This document shows positions 41,430 to 53,388 of a stretch of 60,000 bases of DNA, in pieces. The translations under genes and the position numbers were made by a program. The stretch comes from Cristatella mucedo (taxonomy: Eukaryota > Bryozoa > Phylactolaemata > Cristatellidae), in contig WPIO01000063.1 in NCBI GenBank assembly GCA_009760855.2, forward strand, positions 353,001 to 413,000, in the 5' to 3' direction. Numbering within the stretch: the stretch's first letter is position 1; the number at the start of each line of letters is the position of its first letter. The notes beneath the pieces are model-generated. The model saw only the letters and a program-made list of their open reading frames with translations, ran no database searches and was not told where the DNA came from.

Positions 41430-41790
41430 ATAACAATAGTAATGTATTTGTAGACCACCATCAGAGAATTTAAGCTCTGTCCAGGCACTTAACATATGAT
41501 GTAAAGAAATCACGACTATATAGCTAAAGTTAACATGCACAGGGTCAACTGGAATAATATGATTAGTGGTAGCATCCATAGTGACAGCACGAACTCGCAG
41601 GCAAAGGAGGCACAGAAAAAATCATAAGGACCCAGCAAATGCTGCGTGGAACGGATTGAATTTTAGCTTCTTTTCTAAATGTCTTAAAGTCAGAGGATTT
41701 TGTGATGCTAGTTGGCATTTCCCTGTCCCCTGCCATTGCCCTGCAAGCTCCAATGCGAGGTTCTCGTAGCCGAGTTGGTATTAGTACTGA
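41430..41790 (-). repeat. LINE-A 3' fragment
   Basis: A decayed TAA run, tail (CATCAGAGAATTTAAGCTCT, CAGGCACTTAACATATG), then 3'-UTR-like sequence shared with the 3042 and 42604 copies (ACATGCACAGGGTCA, GGTAGCATCCATAGTG). A further tail-only remnant follows at 41836-41920. Confidence 0.65.
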
Positions 41791-42149
41791 AGTTTGGAGT
41801 GCCGCTCGCTGTGCGAGGCTGCCGCGTCATGATAACAGTAATGATAATGATGACAAATTGTGTGCAAAGCTCCCTAAGACAACTGCACCTCCATCCAGGC
41901 GCTTTACAGCGTGCTGCAAGAGAATCAGTAACCGTGGGTTAAAGGCACCGACCGTAACGTGCTTACTGAATGCCAAAGCAGGCAAGAAGACGCCCGTGCT
42001 AGCCTCTCCCTCAAGAAGAAAAACCCAGTGCTCGCTCGCCATGTCAGACGGTGCTAACATCAAAACCTGTCGCCCAAGTGCTTCTCAACGCTACGAGGAG
42101 CCCACAGGGGCTGTGCTGAATGGATCTGAGCCTCTGGGTCTTGGCCCGC

Positions 42150-42305
42150 CCGCGGGGTAAGGTGCTCTTACTTCACGACCGTGGATTCGTGGGTTCGCGT
42201 CATGCAGCAGGCAATCATATATTGCCTGCTGCAGCCGGGAAGGGGTGAAAGTGTGGTGACAGCTGCCAAAACTCTTCTGCTGCTTTATAAATAAGGCCGT
42301 TCGAT
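42150..42305 (+). repeat. SINE family 2 copy, plus orientation
   Basis: Box B-like GTGGGTTCGCGTC, then the perfect hairpin GCAGGCAAT... ATTGCCTGC, then CAAAACTCTTCTGCTGCTTT and ATAAATAAGGCCG. It resembles the 13366-13520 copy most closely. Confidence 0.7.
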
Positions 42306-42603
42306 CGCCGAACATTTCCTATTTTACATCCGGCCTATCATACCAGCATTGTTCAAATTGGCATGCGTGCATTTGCTGGATGCTCGACGTACACAAGTGG
42401 CTGTCACAAGGTCTCACTCAGACGTTACCATTGAGGCAGCGGTGGTAGTAATAAAAATCAAAATCATGATAATGCATTTGTATAGAGCCCTCAAAGAACT
42501 GAATCTCTTTCTAGGCAATTCATATATTCTATATAGAAAGCATTACCAAATAATTAGTTGTAACATCCACAAACAGCAGGCATACTGTAAGCAGGTGCAT
42601 GCA

Positions 42604-43935
42604 TATAATAATAATAATAATACTAATGCACTTGATAAAGCGCCCTCAGAGAACTCAATCTTTTTCTAGGCGCTTTACATTTGCTGCAAAGGGAAACGCT
42701 ATAGCATGGTGAGTAATATCATGCTTGATAAAACATGAATAACATGGTTAGGGGTGACATTCACAGGGTCAGCATGCGAATGTGGTTAGTGGCAGCATGC
42801 ACAGTGTCAGCACGCATAAGCACATCAAGGACGAATCACAGGGACCCACTAAATGCTGTCTTACATAGGTGTGTTTTTAGGTTTCTTTTAAATGTGGTCA
42901 GGTCAGGGGATGTTCTGACACAAGTCGGGAGGGAGTTCCAGGCTTTCGGAGCATACGAACTAAATGCACGGTCTCCAAAGGATTTGAGGTTTGTACGAGG
43001 TATTTCTAGACTGTTTGATTCCGAAAAGCGGGTGGTACGATGCTTGGCCTGATGGGGGAGTATGTCGGAGAGATAGGCTGGAGCCATAGAATGAAGGGAC
43101 CTAAAAGTGAGCGACAAAACCTTAAAGTCAATCCGTTGCTTGACTGGTAGCCAGTGCAGGTCGGCGAGAAGTGGAGTAACGTGGCAACTGCGACGCTCAC
43201 GACAGACAAGCCTGGCTGTGGAGTTTTGCACCAGCTGCAATCGCCTGATCGCACATGCTGGCAGGCCAGTAAGCAGTGAGTTGCAGAAGTCGAGACGAGA
43301 TGTCACGAATGCATGGACCAACTTGGATGTGGTACCCTTATCTAAACAAGCCCGAATTTTAGCAATATTATGAAGATGAAAATAGGCAGATTTGACCGTG
43401 GAGCTGATATGGTCGTCTAACGAGAGTTAGCTTTGGAATATGACACCTAGATTTCGAGCTGATTCGACAGGAGATATGCAGGCAGAGCCAATTTTGAGCG
43501 TCAGCCTTTCCAATTTCTGAATCACACTGGGTTTGCCCATAACTAATAAGTTAGTTTTGTCATCGTTCAGTTTTAGAAAATTTGCTGCCATCCATGATCG
43601 GATGTCATCAATGCATGCAGCAAGTGAGTTGAGAGAATTTGAGGTGCTCGAAGGCTGGGAGGGATCAAAGCAAAGGTACAACTGAGTGTCATCCGCATAG
43701 AAGTGAAAGCCTAGATTGTGCTTGGCAATCACATCAGCAAGAGGGAGAGTATAAACCGTGAAAAGAACCGGACCTAGCACGGAGCCCTGAGGTACTCCAT
43801 ATTTCAGAGGTACTTCAGATGATCTTTGTCCATTCACGTCAATACTCTGGAGTCTCCCACTGAGATAGGACCTGAACCACTGCAGAGCAGTGCCAGTGAT
43901 GCCCAGGCGAGATGAGAGGCGTTCTAGAAGAAGAA
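42604..43935 (-). mobile_element. LINE family A, best-preserved copy
   Basis: 3' end at 42604 with (TAA)n and the intact stem-loop TAAAGCGCC... TAGGCGCTTTA. Minus-strand reverse transcriptase frames cover [39 protein letters not shown], the catalytic [10 protein letters not shown] (about 43687-43705), [30 protein letters not shown], and [16 protein letters not shown]. One frame shift near 43425 separates the two halves. 5' truncated at about 43935. A detached tail-only copy lies at 42455-42560 just beyond the 3' end. Confidence 0.9.
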
Positions 43936-44450
43936 TCAAGGCAAAGGTACAAATGATTGTCAACTTCATAGCAGTGAAAGCCAAGATTGTATTTGACGAT
44001 CGCATCGGCAAGAGGGAAAGTATAAACTGTGAAAAGAAGCAGATTAAACTCAGAGCCATGAGGTGCCCCTTACTTGAGTGGCTAGTCGAATGCTGTTTGT
44101 CTGTTCACACCAGTACTGTGGAGTCTCCCACCGTAATAGGACCTGAGCCATTGCAGTGCAGTGCCAGTGATGGCCAGGAGACATGCAAAACGCTCAAGAA
44201 GGACTCCGGGATCAATTGTATTGAATACTGCAAAAGGATCAAGTAGAACAAGTAAAGAAACTTTACTCACATCTGCCTTCCTGAAAGGTCGTTATACACC
44301 TTAAGCAATGCTGACTCCGTGGAATGATTAGCTTTAAACCCAGACGGGAACCTACTTGCTAGGTTTGAGGACTCAATATAAGAGTTCAGTTGCTCTGCCA
44401 CAACTCATTCTAGTGTACTTGACAGGAACGAGAGAAGGGAAACCATTAGG
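43936..44450 (-). mobile_element. second LINE-A fragment joined head-to-tail
   Basis: At 43936 the sequence jumps back to the FHYADD[10 protein letters not shown] region of the same family and continues upstream in the element to about 44450. It is more diverged (for example LLVLLDPFAVFNTIDPGVLL). The RT stretch is therefore present twice in tandem: either an insertion beside an older copy or a partial duplication. Confidence 0.8.
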
Positions 44451-45119
44451 TGAGCACTCCCCTTCCGCCTTCTACCATTTCAGCACCTAGAGATTTATTC
44501 GCGCCTCGGAACTCCATTCAAGCCTCAGGTCGTGAACACACGTGAACGCACCGAGTGTCATCAGTTCGGGCCAGCCTTCGCGTACTCGAGCACTCTGAGG
44601 CAGTACCCCACGGCACTCAACGAGAACTATCTCGTGAGCGTCTACAAAATGTGGATCCGTTGTTCTCGCCCGGAAAAGGTGGTAGCTGGGCGAGTCAGGC
44701 GGACCCAACAGCAACACACTTAGGTGAGTCCCCGGTGCTGCAACCGGCCTTAGCTCTGCCGATCTGCTCCGCTATTGGCTAGGCTGCATGATTCAGTAGT
44801 GAGTCGCGTAACTACTGGGTTGCAGCCCTCAGTTAACCTTTCTCGTCCCCTAGCTACTCAATGCTGGCCGAATGTATGCGACGCATTAAGCAACTGGTGG
44901 AAGTAAGCCAGTAATTTTAAATCGCAGAGACCAGAGGTCATATTTTACCCACACCAGCAGCTAGAGGCCTCCAAGGACGAGCCAGCTGACTGCATTCGGT
45001 GGTTTGCCGTACTTTCCTTGACCAGAGTTGGTCCTGCGGGGGCGGGCACACACTCTCTTGCCGTTGAGCAACGCAGGCGTAACGCTTGCAGCTTTCTGCG
45101 CCGGAGAGAACTTGGCTCG
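44451..45119 (+). promoter_or_regulatory. upstream region and leader of TIMP-A
   Basis: G+C rises toward the start codon. A GC-box-like GGGGGCGGG lies at about 45037-45046, 75 bp before the ATG. Short frames here (44487-44782, both strands) match nothing known and are not called as genes. Confidence 0.4.
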
Positions 45120-48100
45120 ATGCAACTCACGAAGCAGTGGTTGAGATTCGTGCAGATGTCTGCAATGGTCTTGCATTGCGTCAGCGAAGCTTCATCCTGC
45201 GTGTGCTCTGCTATCATTGACGATGCAGTCGCGGACTATGGCAAGTTCGCTTTTGCATGCAACCTGCTGAAATGCATCGCACTTATGATTGCAAAGGCGA
45301 AAGGCTAACCGACACGTGTTTCCAGGATTGGGGGATGCACAGTTTCCCCTTGGCCTCTTTTGCTGTACCAGATATCCTCTTCCGTTGATGCATGTCAGTC
45401 TCGGCGCTAGAACCCAGGAACTCCAGTCAGACTTCTCATCGCTTAATAATGAAACGGCTTGCGGCAACAGCAACAGGAGAGCTAAACCGTGCTAAATATC
45501 GTTTGTATAGCATCCCAAGAGATCCCAATATCTATCCAGGTGCTTACAAACTCGCTGCAGAAATGGCACTAGCCACGGTTATTGGCATGCATCGTGTCTT
45601 GCTTAGACGAGCATACACAAGATCACAGAATGACACTTAGGCCCGCTGCTCAGTATGACCACTAGTTAGTAAAGTGCACTGAATCATGAGCAAGTAAGGA
45701 CGCAATGCAGGCAGAGAGAAAGAGCAAACTAGTTCGTTGGGTGGCAGTGAAAGCTGAGTAGAAGAGCGACAACAATCAAAGCAGGTGGCGTCAGAAGCCG
45801 CAAGCGAGCTCCAAATTTCTATGAGCAATTAAGGCGGATCCAATTCTCGCTAGCTCTAATTTAGGAGCCACTGAGAATATCTATATCATAGTCAAAATCT
45901 GGCTGATTTTTCATGCCAAAGTTCAAATTCTTCATTTCAGGTGAGATCGAGTTCCCGCATGAAAGGAGTGCAGCCCGGAAGCACATTTTAAAAGTCCTTT
46001 AAAAAGAGACTACAATTTTTGAAGAGACAAAAGATGCCCTCACCCAGGCTTCCTGGCAGGCAGACTTATGCAGCATGGTCTATAAAAATTGCCTGCCTGC
46101 ATTTGGATAAACACTAGCTACGAGTAAAGGGCACTCCGCGTGCAGCAGCTCCTCTGCACTTCTAAAAAATATTGCTATTTCCATTTGGGAGGTTTGAAGT
46201 TTCGCTAAAAGGCACGCCTCCCATAAGCTTACTTAGTCGAACCTAGCTAAAAAAAATTTTTTGTGCCGCTCAGCTTGTTTCTATACGCTCGTTTTAAAAG
46301 AGTTGGCTGACTGAAACCCTCAATAATATCCTCACGCCATAGCATGGTCATCGATCCTTCTGGAGACCAACCCTGACGCACGAGAAGAAATACTGCAATT
46401 CTAACAGCCATTTTATCTTTGTCTAAAAATATTTGATCCTTTCTAAAAAAAAACTAGACTGAAGGCACTTAAGCCCGTCCCCTCCTCGTAGGGGACGGGC
46501 TTGAGGGGCTTTTGCAGCCCAGTGCAAATAAATTAGCCCAGCCAACCTATGTGGGCTTTAGCCCCATTAAGCAGCTGGTACTGGTCATTCTGAAAAGAAC
46601 GGAAGATTGATGTGACATTTGGTCTACAACTGATGGCTAACTTTTGATTACCACGATATGAATTCGGCTATCAAAATTACCCATGAAAAGCTGATCATGC
46701 ATATTTATTAACCTTTTTCATTTTAGCGATCCTAGGGTACGTCAAATCAACACTATTGAAACCTTACCAAGAGAGAGTGTATGTGGTTCAAGTTATTGAG
46801 GTAATCAAAGTAAGTAACTCCTACAGTTACAAACCTGCCAATAAAAATGTCGGGCAAAGTGCAGGAATACATTAGATTCGACGCGAGCAGATAGTAGAGC
46901 CTCGAAGCATTGCTGATGGTAGTACAGCCTCGAAGCATGGCTGACAACTCTTAGAAGCCATACTGATGCAAATAGGCATGGCGGCGTCAGACGGTGCAGG
47001 AGGCATTGGCCCTCCGCCATGGGTGGCAGCAGCGACCTGGTCACAGCAGATTGCCCCCTATTCATACAACCTCCTGGATCGTCGCTAGCGACGAAATCGT
47101 GTCCTAATTCTGATCAATGAGCGACCGTACGGTTCGTTTCGAATAAACGGTATCGTGGCGCTCAATAGTTTTCCATAGTCTTGCCAGTCTTGCCCTTACA
47201 CGAGAATCTTGCTCTTGGAGATTCATCCCGATTCGTATCTGACGCGATCGAATCTAGCGGGACCAGAGAGAAACTAGACAGAAAAATTCGCAAAAAAACT
47301 TAGCATTTGACTCTGCCAGAACTACGGGCAGACTCGGGAGTTTTGAAATCCTAAATGCTTAAGTGGGATTTTAAAAAGGCAGGCCTATACCCACCCGCAC
47401 CCACCAATAAGATCTCAGACGCCATTCACGCCCACCCATTACCGTAGGTATGAGTTGGTAAGGGCATGGGTGTAGGTATGGGTGCCCAGTTGAGGGCTCT
47501 GGTGCAAATGCTATGAGGAGCAGGTGGATTTTAGCCTTCACAAAAAATCTCATCAGGTCAGACGATGTTGTGGCGTCAGCCGATAGTAAGTTCCAAGCTC
47601 TGGGAGCATATGCACTAAAGGCTTGTTCTCCTCTACGTATTTGAGATTAGATTAGAGGCAAAGCTGAATGACTTGGTCGAACGAGCGTGTGGTATGATGA
47701 GAAGCCTGATAAGTGATCGACAGAACTTTGAAAGCAATGCACTGCTTTATGGGGAGCCAGAGCAGATCTGCGACAAGTGGTGCACTGCGGCAGTTGCAAC
47801 GTTCACGATAGGCGAGCCTATCGCGAACGTTGAGCCTATCGTGAGCGTCTGATTGCCCACACAGACAGTTTTTCCAGCATCAGACGCGGATCTGTCAAGT
47901 TCGCGAACCAGCTTGACTCGGGTTTCCCTATCGAAGCAGGACCGAACGCTTGCAGTGTTGAGGAGGTAGGAAACACTCCGGAGAGCATCTCTGAGCGCGT
48001 CGTCTTCCTACCTACTTTCCTCGAAGCTGATCCGACGCTTTATCCACTCGCTGGAGAGGAGTGTTGATCACAAGGCCCCGGCCCCTGTAAGGATTGGCTG

Positions 48101-51100
48101 GAAGAGGGGCAGCGGCACCGCAACTACTCCTCGGGCGCCACATACAGGCGCTCCATAAGCATGTTATTCACAGTTCTTTTTCGAGCCTGATACATATGGA
48201 TATGGAAGATTTTACGAATACAAGCCAGGCGCATTCGCATGATATAGGCTTGTAAGTATGGGGCACTAGAGGGCCAGCGCCTACAGCACCTTGACATGTC
48301 AGTGAGCTTACCAGCAAGCGACGAGGCGAAGTCACGGTGGCGTTTAAGCACGCTTTTGTGAAAAATACACGCTTCTTCGAAATCGAATTTTTAATTCAGG
48401 GAGCCCTGGTGACTGAAGACGAAACCGTTAACATAAACACACCTAGTGATGAGTCGATCTGCGGCAAAGATCTACAAGTCGGGAAGACGTATTATATTAC
48501 AGGTAACTTGGCGACAACCAAAACCAATTGATATGTTACGCGCGAAAAAACGTTTGCGTGCCTTCTCGTCTATGTACCAAGTAAAACGTAACACAAGTTG
48601 TGCACCGAGTAAAATTGATAAACATTTTCTGTCGTTGGTAACATATACTTTTAAGTAATGCTTTAAGTCTTAAAATGTTGATTACTAAAAATGCCGATTC
48701 ATCGCTAGTGCTTGCACACTCACCATGCAGATACCAATAGGAAGCAAATGATCAATCTTAGTAATTACTAAAGTATTAGATCTATAAGTCAATAGTCATG
48801 TTTCTACTGTTTGTTTGGTTTTCTTGGTGTCACACAGACCGGAGCATATTACAGCATTCAAACTTTGAATATTTCAAGCACTATTAAATCAATTTACTTA
48901 ATCGTGCGTTACAGGAAGGGAGTCAAAGGGTAGGCTGGAGATTCACCTCTGCAATAGAGCGGATATTTGGAACACACCTATTACCATTTTACCAGGTACG
49001 TCTCAATTCAACTGACAGCACTAAAAAACAATTTCTCGAATTGTTGTACTGTTTATACAGCAGGGTGCAATGGATAACATAATAATTCTTATTTAATAAA
49101 AGCTCCTTTAAGAAGCTGAGATTAGCGCCATATGATAGGTCGAAGCACTATAATAATGTACTTGGTATACACAAGGAATTGCATCATAATTGCTTTCTGT
49201 TCCTTTAAAAGTTGAAAAAATTGGAAAGTAAAGCGACAAGAGAACAGTATTGAATGTGTGCTGTCATGTTGTCATACATCACTCTACTAGCTAAATTCAC
49301 GAGGAAGGGTCGTAATTACCAAGAGCAGAAACACTAATTTTTATACAAAATAAAGAAAAAAATGTCCCGCAATATGATAATATAACTTAATAATTACATT
49401 TACGTTAGATAATAGGGAACTGATGGGATTAAATATACCCGTAAAACAGCAGAAAAGATCCACAATTATTATTATGGTGTCTTTCCCTAATCAACAAAGA
49501 AAACGAACAAATAGGAAAAATGTTTTTACTTGAATCTTCGTATCCGCTGTCATTTGGAAAATTATACAACACGTGCCGAGATAGATAAATATTTAAGATG
49601 GTGACTAAATAGCTTCTGGCGGTATTCTAGATTCCCTAATAATAAGGAGCTGCAAATGGTATCCTATGATATGGGTCAATGAAACCTACAACATAGTTCC
49701 GTCCAGTCGTCTTAAACTTTTCTTAGTTAAAAAGTAACCGAAATGCAAATGAAGCAAGAGTAAGCGAAATCTAACGCTCATGTACTCTGGATATATGAAT
49801 GGTTTTCAAAAACTTGGCATCAAGGTTTCTGCTAATGCTTACGACATAACGCATCGAGGTGCTTTCATTTGGTGAAGACATCACAAGTGCTGCATAGCCT
49901 CGCTTTCGTTCTTAGGTATTGGTAAGGAGGGGGTGTGGTACTCACAATTCACGATTGCTGATGCATTTATTTAAATAGAATGTTCATGGCCCTAACTTCC
50001 ATCATTGTCGCTGAAAGCCACGGAACCAATTTTTAGAGGCGTTAGGAATCGCATAGTGCATACACCGAAGGTGGTTGGTTTACTTCATTATATCAGTTAG
50101 GAAGATTGCAAAATTTCAGGGTTACGAAAAAGCATCACATACGGCGGATTTATAGCATTTACACAAAATGGCAAGTAAACAGCTGAGTTATTATCCAGCT
50201 AATCACCACTGGCACAAAGCCAGCAAGAAACTCTGAAGGAAGCGCCTGAAAGCCCAATAGAACCACTCTTATCCCTGAGTGACTTTCAAATTTAATAATT
50301 CATTTGTTTTAGAGCTTCGACGGTGTGAACTTGGGTTGTGTCTTTGAATAAAGTCTTTGGTTTAACTTAGAGTCAACTCAATATATTTTTGATAAATCTT
50401 TAGAGCGGAAAGCAATCACCTTATCCGTGAGCCGCCGAAGGAAGGTGGGGCAAACTGAAAGTTTACGAATTCAGATAGCTTTCCAACTCTTCCTATTTCC
50501 GTAACTGGTACGGAGGACCCGTGTGTGTGCAACATGTCGGCCGACTGAAGAGAAGATGAGATACTACTGCCTGGGGATTCTGACCTAGAACCTAAAGGAG
50601 GGGTCTAATCCAGGACACGTGGCCAGTGTCACTTTATTTTAGCAACTAGTAACCTACCTTAGTAAGTATAAGAAAAAAGGCAGGGTGATCAGATCAGATA
50701 ATCGTGCATACCATTGCGATTATGAATTGAAGAGGATCCCGCGAGAGTGGCAGTGGTCTTTCCGGTACCATATCATTAAAGTCTGGAAGTACTGTGCAAC
50801 ATATAAGCTTGAATGCGTGGAAAATCACATAATCATAGAAAGCGAATTTAAAGAGACACATACACTGACTAACCCAAGCGCATTTACAGCCAAAAATGTA
50901 AAACAAAGTTCACTTTCAGAATTATTTTCAAATAATTGTATTGACCTTTCTGTGTGTACATACGGATTACAGGGCTTTCGAACGACCAAGCATGCGTTCA
51001 GAAGTTGCACGGCCTTAGAGGAAGGCTCACACTTTGCTTTTCTGATTCGCAGGTACCAACCTGAGTCTCATTCCCGACGAGCTTTTCGACTTCCGGCCAC

Positions 51101-51222
51101 CGAGTCCCGCCCTGAGGCTGTCAACGCAGACGCGCCCGGTACCTGGCGTCACCGCCCGCTGTGGCTGGCTGATGTCGGTGGCAGCCACTTGGGTCGGGCC
51201 ACGCTTCCTGTCTCACCTCTGA
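45120..51222 (+). CDS. TIMP-A: secreted TIMP-like (NTR-fold) protein, 5 exons
   Basis: TIMPs are secreted inhibitors of matrix metalloproteinases; the N-terminal Cys amine chelates the protease zinc. Exons: 45120-45240, 46727-46800, 48400-48502, 48915-48995, 51053-51222; 549 nt, 182 aa. Residues 1-26 form a signal peptide and the mature protein would begin C27-V-C29. Exon 2 gives ILGYVKSTLL and RVYVVQVIE. Exon 3 gives the hallmark INTPSDESICGKDLQVGKTY (C86). Exon 4 has HLCN (C112). Intron phases 1,0,1,1 equal those of TIMP-B. The first intron uses a GC donor (ATG|GCAAGT). The cysteine expected near mature position 13 is absent, as in Drosophila Timp. The last exon has only one Cys and no classical six-cysteine C-domain; it is chosen because of its strong acceptor (TTTTCTGATTCGCAG), matching phase and stop. 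It is the least certain exon. Confidence 0.8.
46471..46502. other. perfect 12-bp stem hairpin in TIMP-A intron 1
   Basis: AAGCCCGTCCCC and GGGGACGGGCTT pair exactly across an 8-nt loop TCCTCGTA, in otherwise A+T-rich intron. Nothing around it looks like a tRNA or snRNA gene. Confidence 0.9.
47500..47960 (-). repeat. LINE-A-related fragment in TIMP-A intron 2
   Basis: Body sequence similar to the LINE-A region around 42900-43300 (AAGTTCCAAGCTCTGGGAGC, then ATATGCACTAAAGGC; GACAGAACTTTGAAAGCAAT). The part at 47798-47831 has been rearranged into a near-perfect inverted repeat. Confidence 0.65.
47798..47831. repeat. 16-bp inverted repeat plus partial third copy
   Basis: AACGTTCACGATAGGC and GCCTATCGCGAACGTT are inverted copies (one mismatch) with 2 bp between, and a further GAGCCTATCGTGAGCG follows. 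It probably arose by local template switching inside the LINE remnant. Confidence 0.8.
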
Positions 51223-52352
51223 GTGCTGACACTGGCAGCAGCGCTGCCCGGTGAATGCCCTCCATCGAAAGCCTGTCTGGCCGTTGTCCAACTATACACG
51301 GCGAGATCGTTCGAGAAACTTCAAACTGTACCGTTTAAGGAAAGCTATTTCTAACGACTTCGTCTATACATACGCACCTGCCGAAACTATTGAAAGAGTA
51401 CGCAGCGCCAAAATATCGTATTGTTAAGAACGCGGGTGTAGCAAACCTGAAATTTAAGACTTTATCACAATGCGAGTTCGCATAACGGTGCTGGTCCTTG
51501 CAGAAACACGATAGATACTGGTGAAGCAAGCGCCTTTAAACTGGCTTAGAAGTTGCCCCGATGTATGCAAGCATGGCGACGATAGAAGAGCACGATAGTA
51601 ATCGAGAACGCTCGCATTTAAGTAGCAAGTCCATGTCTCTATCGTGTCGCAGTAAATCCTCAAGCCACAGAGGGCCACATATAACCAGTACGAGGCATCT
51701 AGTGCAGCTGACTGATCCCCGCTTCGGTAGGCCTGTTATAAGGTCAAGGTCACGACATTAGCCACACTATGTAACCAAATTTTTTAACTCAGAATCCACT
51801 AATAATGTGTATCAACTGTCGTAACCTAGCTGGTTTAGCATGCTGACGTTTAATTATCTTAATATTGTCGAGGACAGCCTCTTTTTGCAAAAATCGGCAG
51901 TAAAATAATTATAAAAGTTAATTTAAAATAAAAAGAATATACATTTTAGATAACCTAAAAATAGTAATCTTTAGCTGAAAAATTAGCGGCATGCAGGGTC
52001 GGAAGATGCTACTAAGCCAGAAATTTTCATCCAAAGTCTGCATACTAAGTGAATTTGTATGTCAGAGCAGAGCACATGTGCTACCAGAGTAAATTATGTG
52101 CTTTAATTGAAACGAAACTCTAGTAAGTTAGTTAGGGCCAAGTTAATCAATAGAAGTTGCACATGTGATTGCTGATGGATGCAGAACCACAAGTGACGGA
52201 ATCATTCCTCTAGAACCGAAATGAAGATAGACGTATAATTCGAGATGGTCATACTAATAGTAATAGTAATTATAATAATACAAAGTTGTTCGTAGCCAGA
52301 AGAAAAAATTCCAGGCGCTTTCAAACTCGCTGCTATAGAGATAGAGATATAT

Positions 52353-52404
<52 letters not shown>

Positions 52405-53068
52405 TGAGAGAGAGGCAATGATCATGAGTTAATTACATGTTACGTATCGAGCATGGATAAGCGTGCAAAAAGCATACAAGCTCACGCTTAACATGCAACA
52501 GTACGTCGTAAAAGCATACGATAAGACACTCGTTTTAAGATAAGACTCAGATTATGAATGGACATTATTGACATAAAAATGATCAGAGCATGAGAAGAAT
52601 ACAAGGTTAAATGAAATAAAAGGTCAATCTTTTGCCAGCAGCTGGGAACTACAGTGGAGACACAGATGCATTGAGCTGGCTTGTCCGCCTGGATCGGGCA
52701 TACCGGGATGAGGCCGATGGCCTCGAATCAAGTTATTCGGTGACGAGTTTGCTGAGGATTGTCACTAAGGATGCACTGCCTAGTCACAAGGAATGATTTC
52801 CCTCGTACTGTTATTGCTGGCCATGCAAAGTGGTTAAGAAGACTAAATAAAGATGCATTTCTCAAGTCCACATCTTTTCAGCTAAGAACCCAGTTGGCAG
52901 ATATATTAACTGCTCACTGTGCTGAAATACCACGAGGATTTTTCTTTTCAGCTCTAGCCCATTTACGTCACGCATGCACACATATGGTAATGCATACACC
53001 TTAAATATGAAACTAAATATAGGAAAAATCTCGATCGTGCAGATGAATGAACTTGAGTCATTGTAAAT
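51223..53068. other. gap between the two convergent TIMP genes
   Basis: Mostly A+T-rich sequence without recognised exons. It contains a (GA)n tract at 52355-52414 and a decayed LINE-A tail at 52256-52330 (minus). I did not find a canonical AATAAA close behind the TIMP-A stop. Confidence 0.4.
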
Positions 53069-53145
53069 GTAAAGCGCCTAGAAAGAGATTGAGTTATCTG
53101 AGGCGCTTTCTCAAGTGCATTATTATTATTATTATTATTATTATT
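53069..53145 (+). repeat. LINE-A tail, plus orientation
   Basis: TGTAAAGCGCCTAGAAAGAG, ATTGAGTTATCTGAGGCGCT, TTCTCAAGTGCATTATTATT: the full stem-loop tail and (ATT)7, with little or no LINE body before it. Confidence 0.8.
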
Positions 53146-53268
53146 GTACCTCCTGCACGTGACAACACAGTAGAAATACATGGCTCTATGTGAGTAGAAG
53201 TCCTGCAATTTTTCTATATTCTGCCACCAAGTGGACATCAGTTTAGTAGTCCCCAACAGAATCAAAAT

Positions 53269-53274
53269 TTTATT
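53269..53274 (-). promoter_or_regulatory. polyadenylation signal of TIMP-B
   Basis: TTTATT on the plus strand is AATAAA on the minus strand, 115 bp downstream of the proposed TIMP-B stop codon, which supports the choice of last exon. Confidence 0.55.
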
Positions 53275-53388
53275 GCTGCTCACAATGATTTATATATAAC
53301 AGCCCTATTAGCATCCAGTGCCATCAATTCGAGGAACTGGTGATAAAGGGGGTTACAATCTATGCAGCAGCAACATGAAAATTGTTCA

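Noticed and set aside
50685-51254. 189-codon plus-strand frame over the end of TIMP-A
   Set aside because: It reads TIMP-A exon 5 in a different frame, runs through its splice acceptor, and resembles no family.
53150-53230. Minus-strand segment DFYSHRAMYFYCVVTCRR as a TIMP C-domain exon
   Set aside because: It cannot be joined in phase to TIMP-B exon 4 (the required frame hits a stop), and it abuts a LINE tail.
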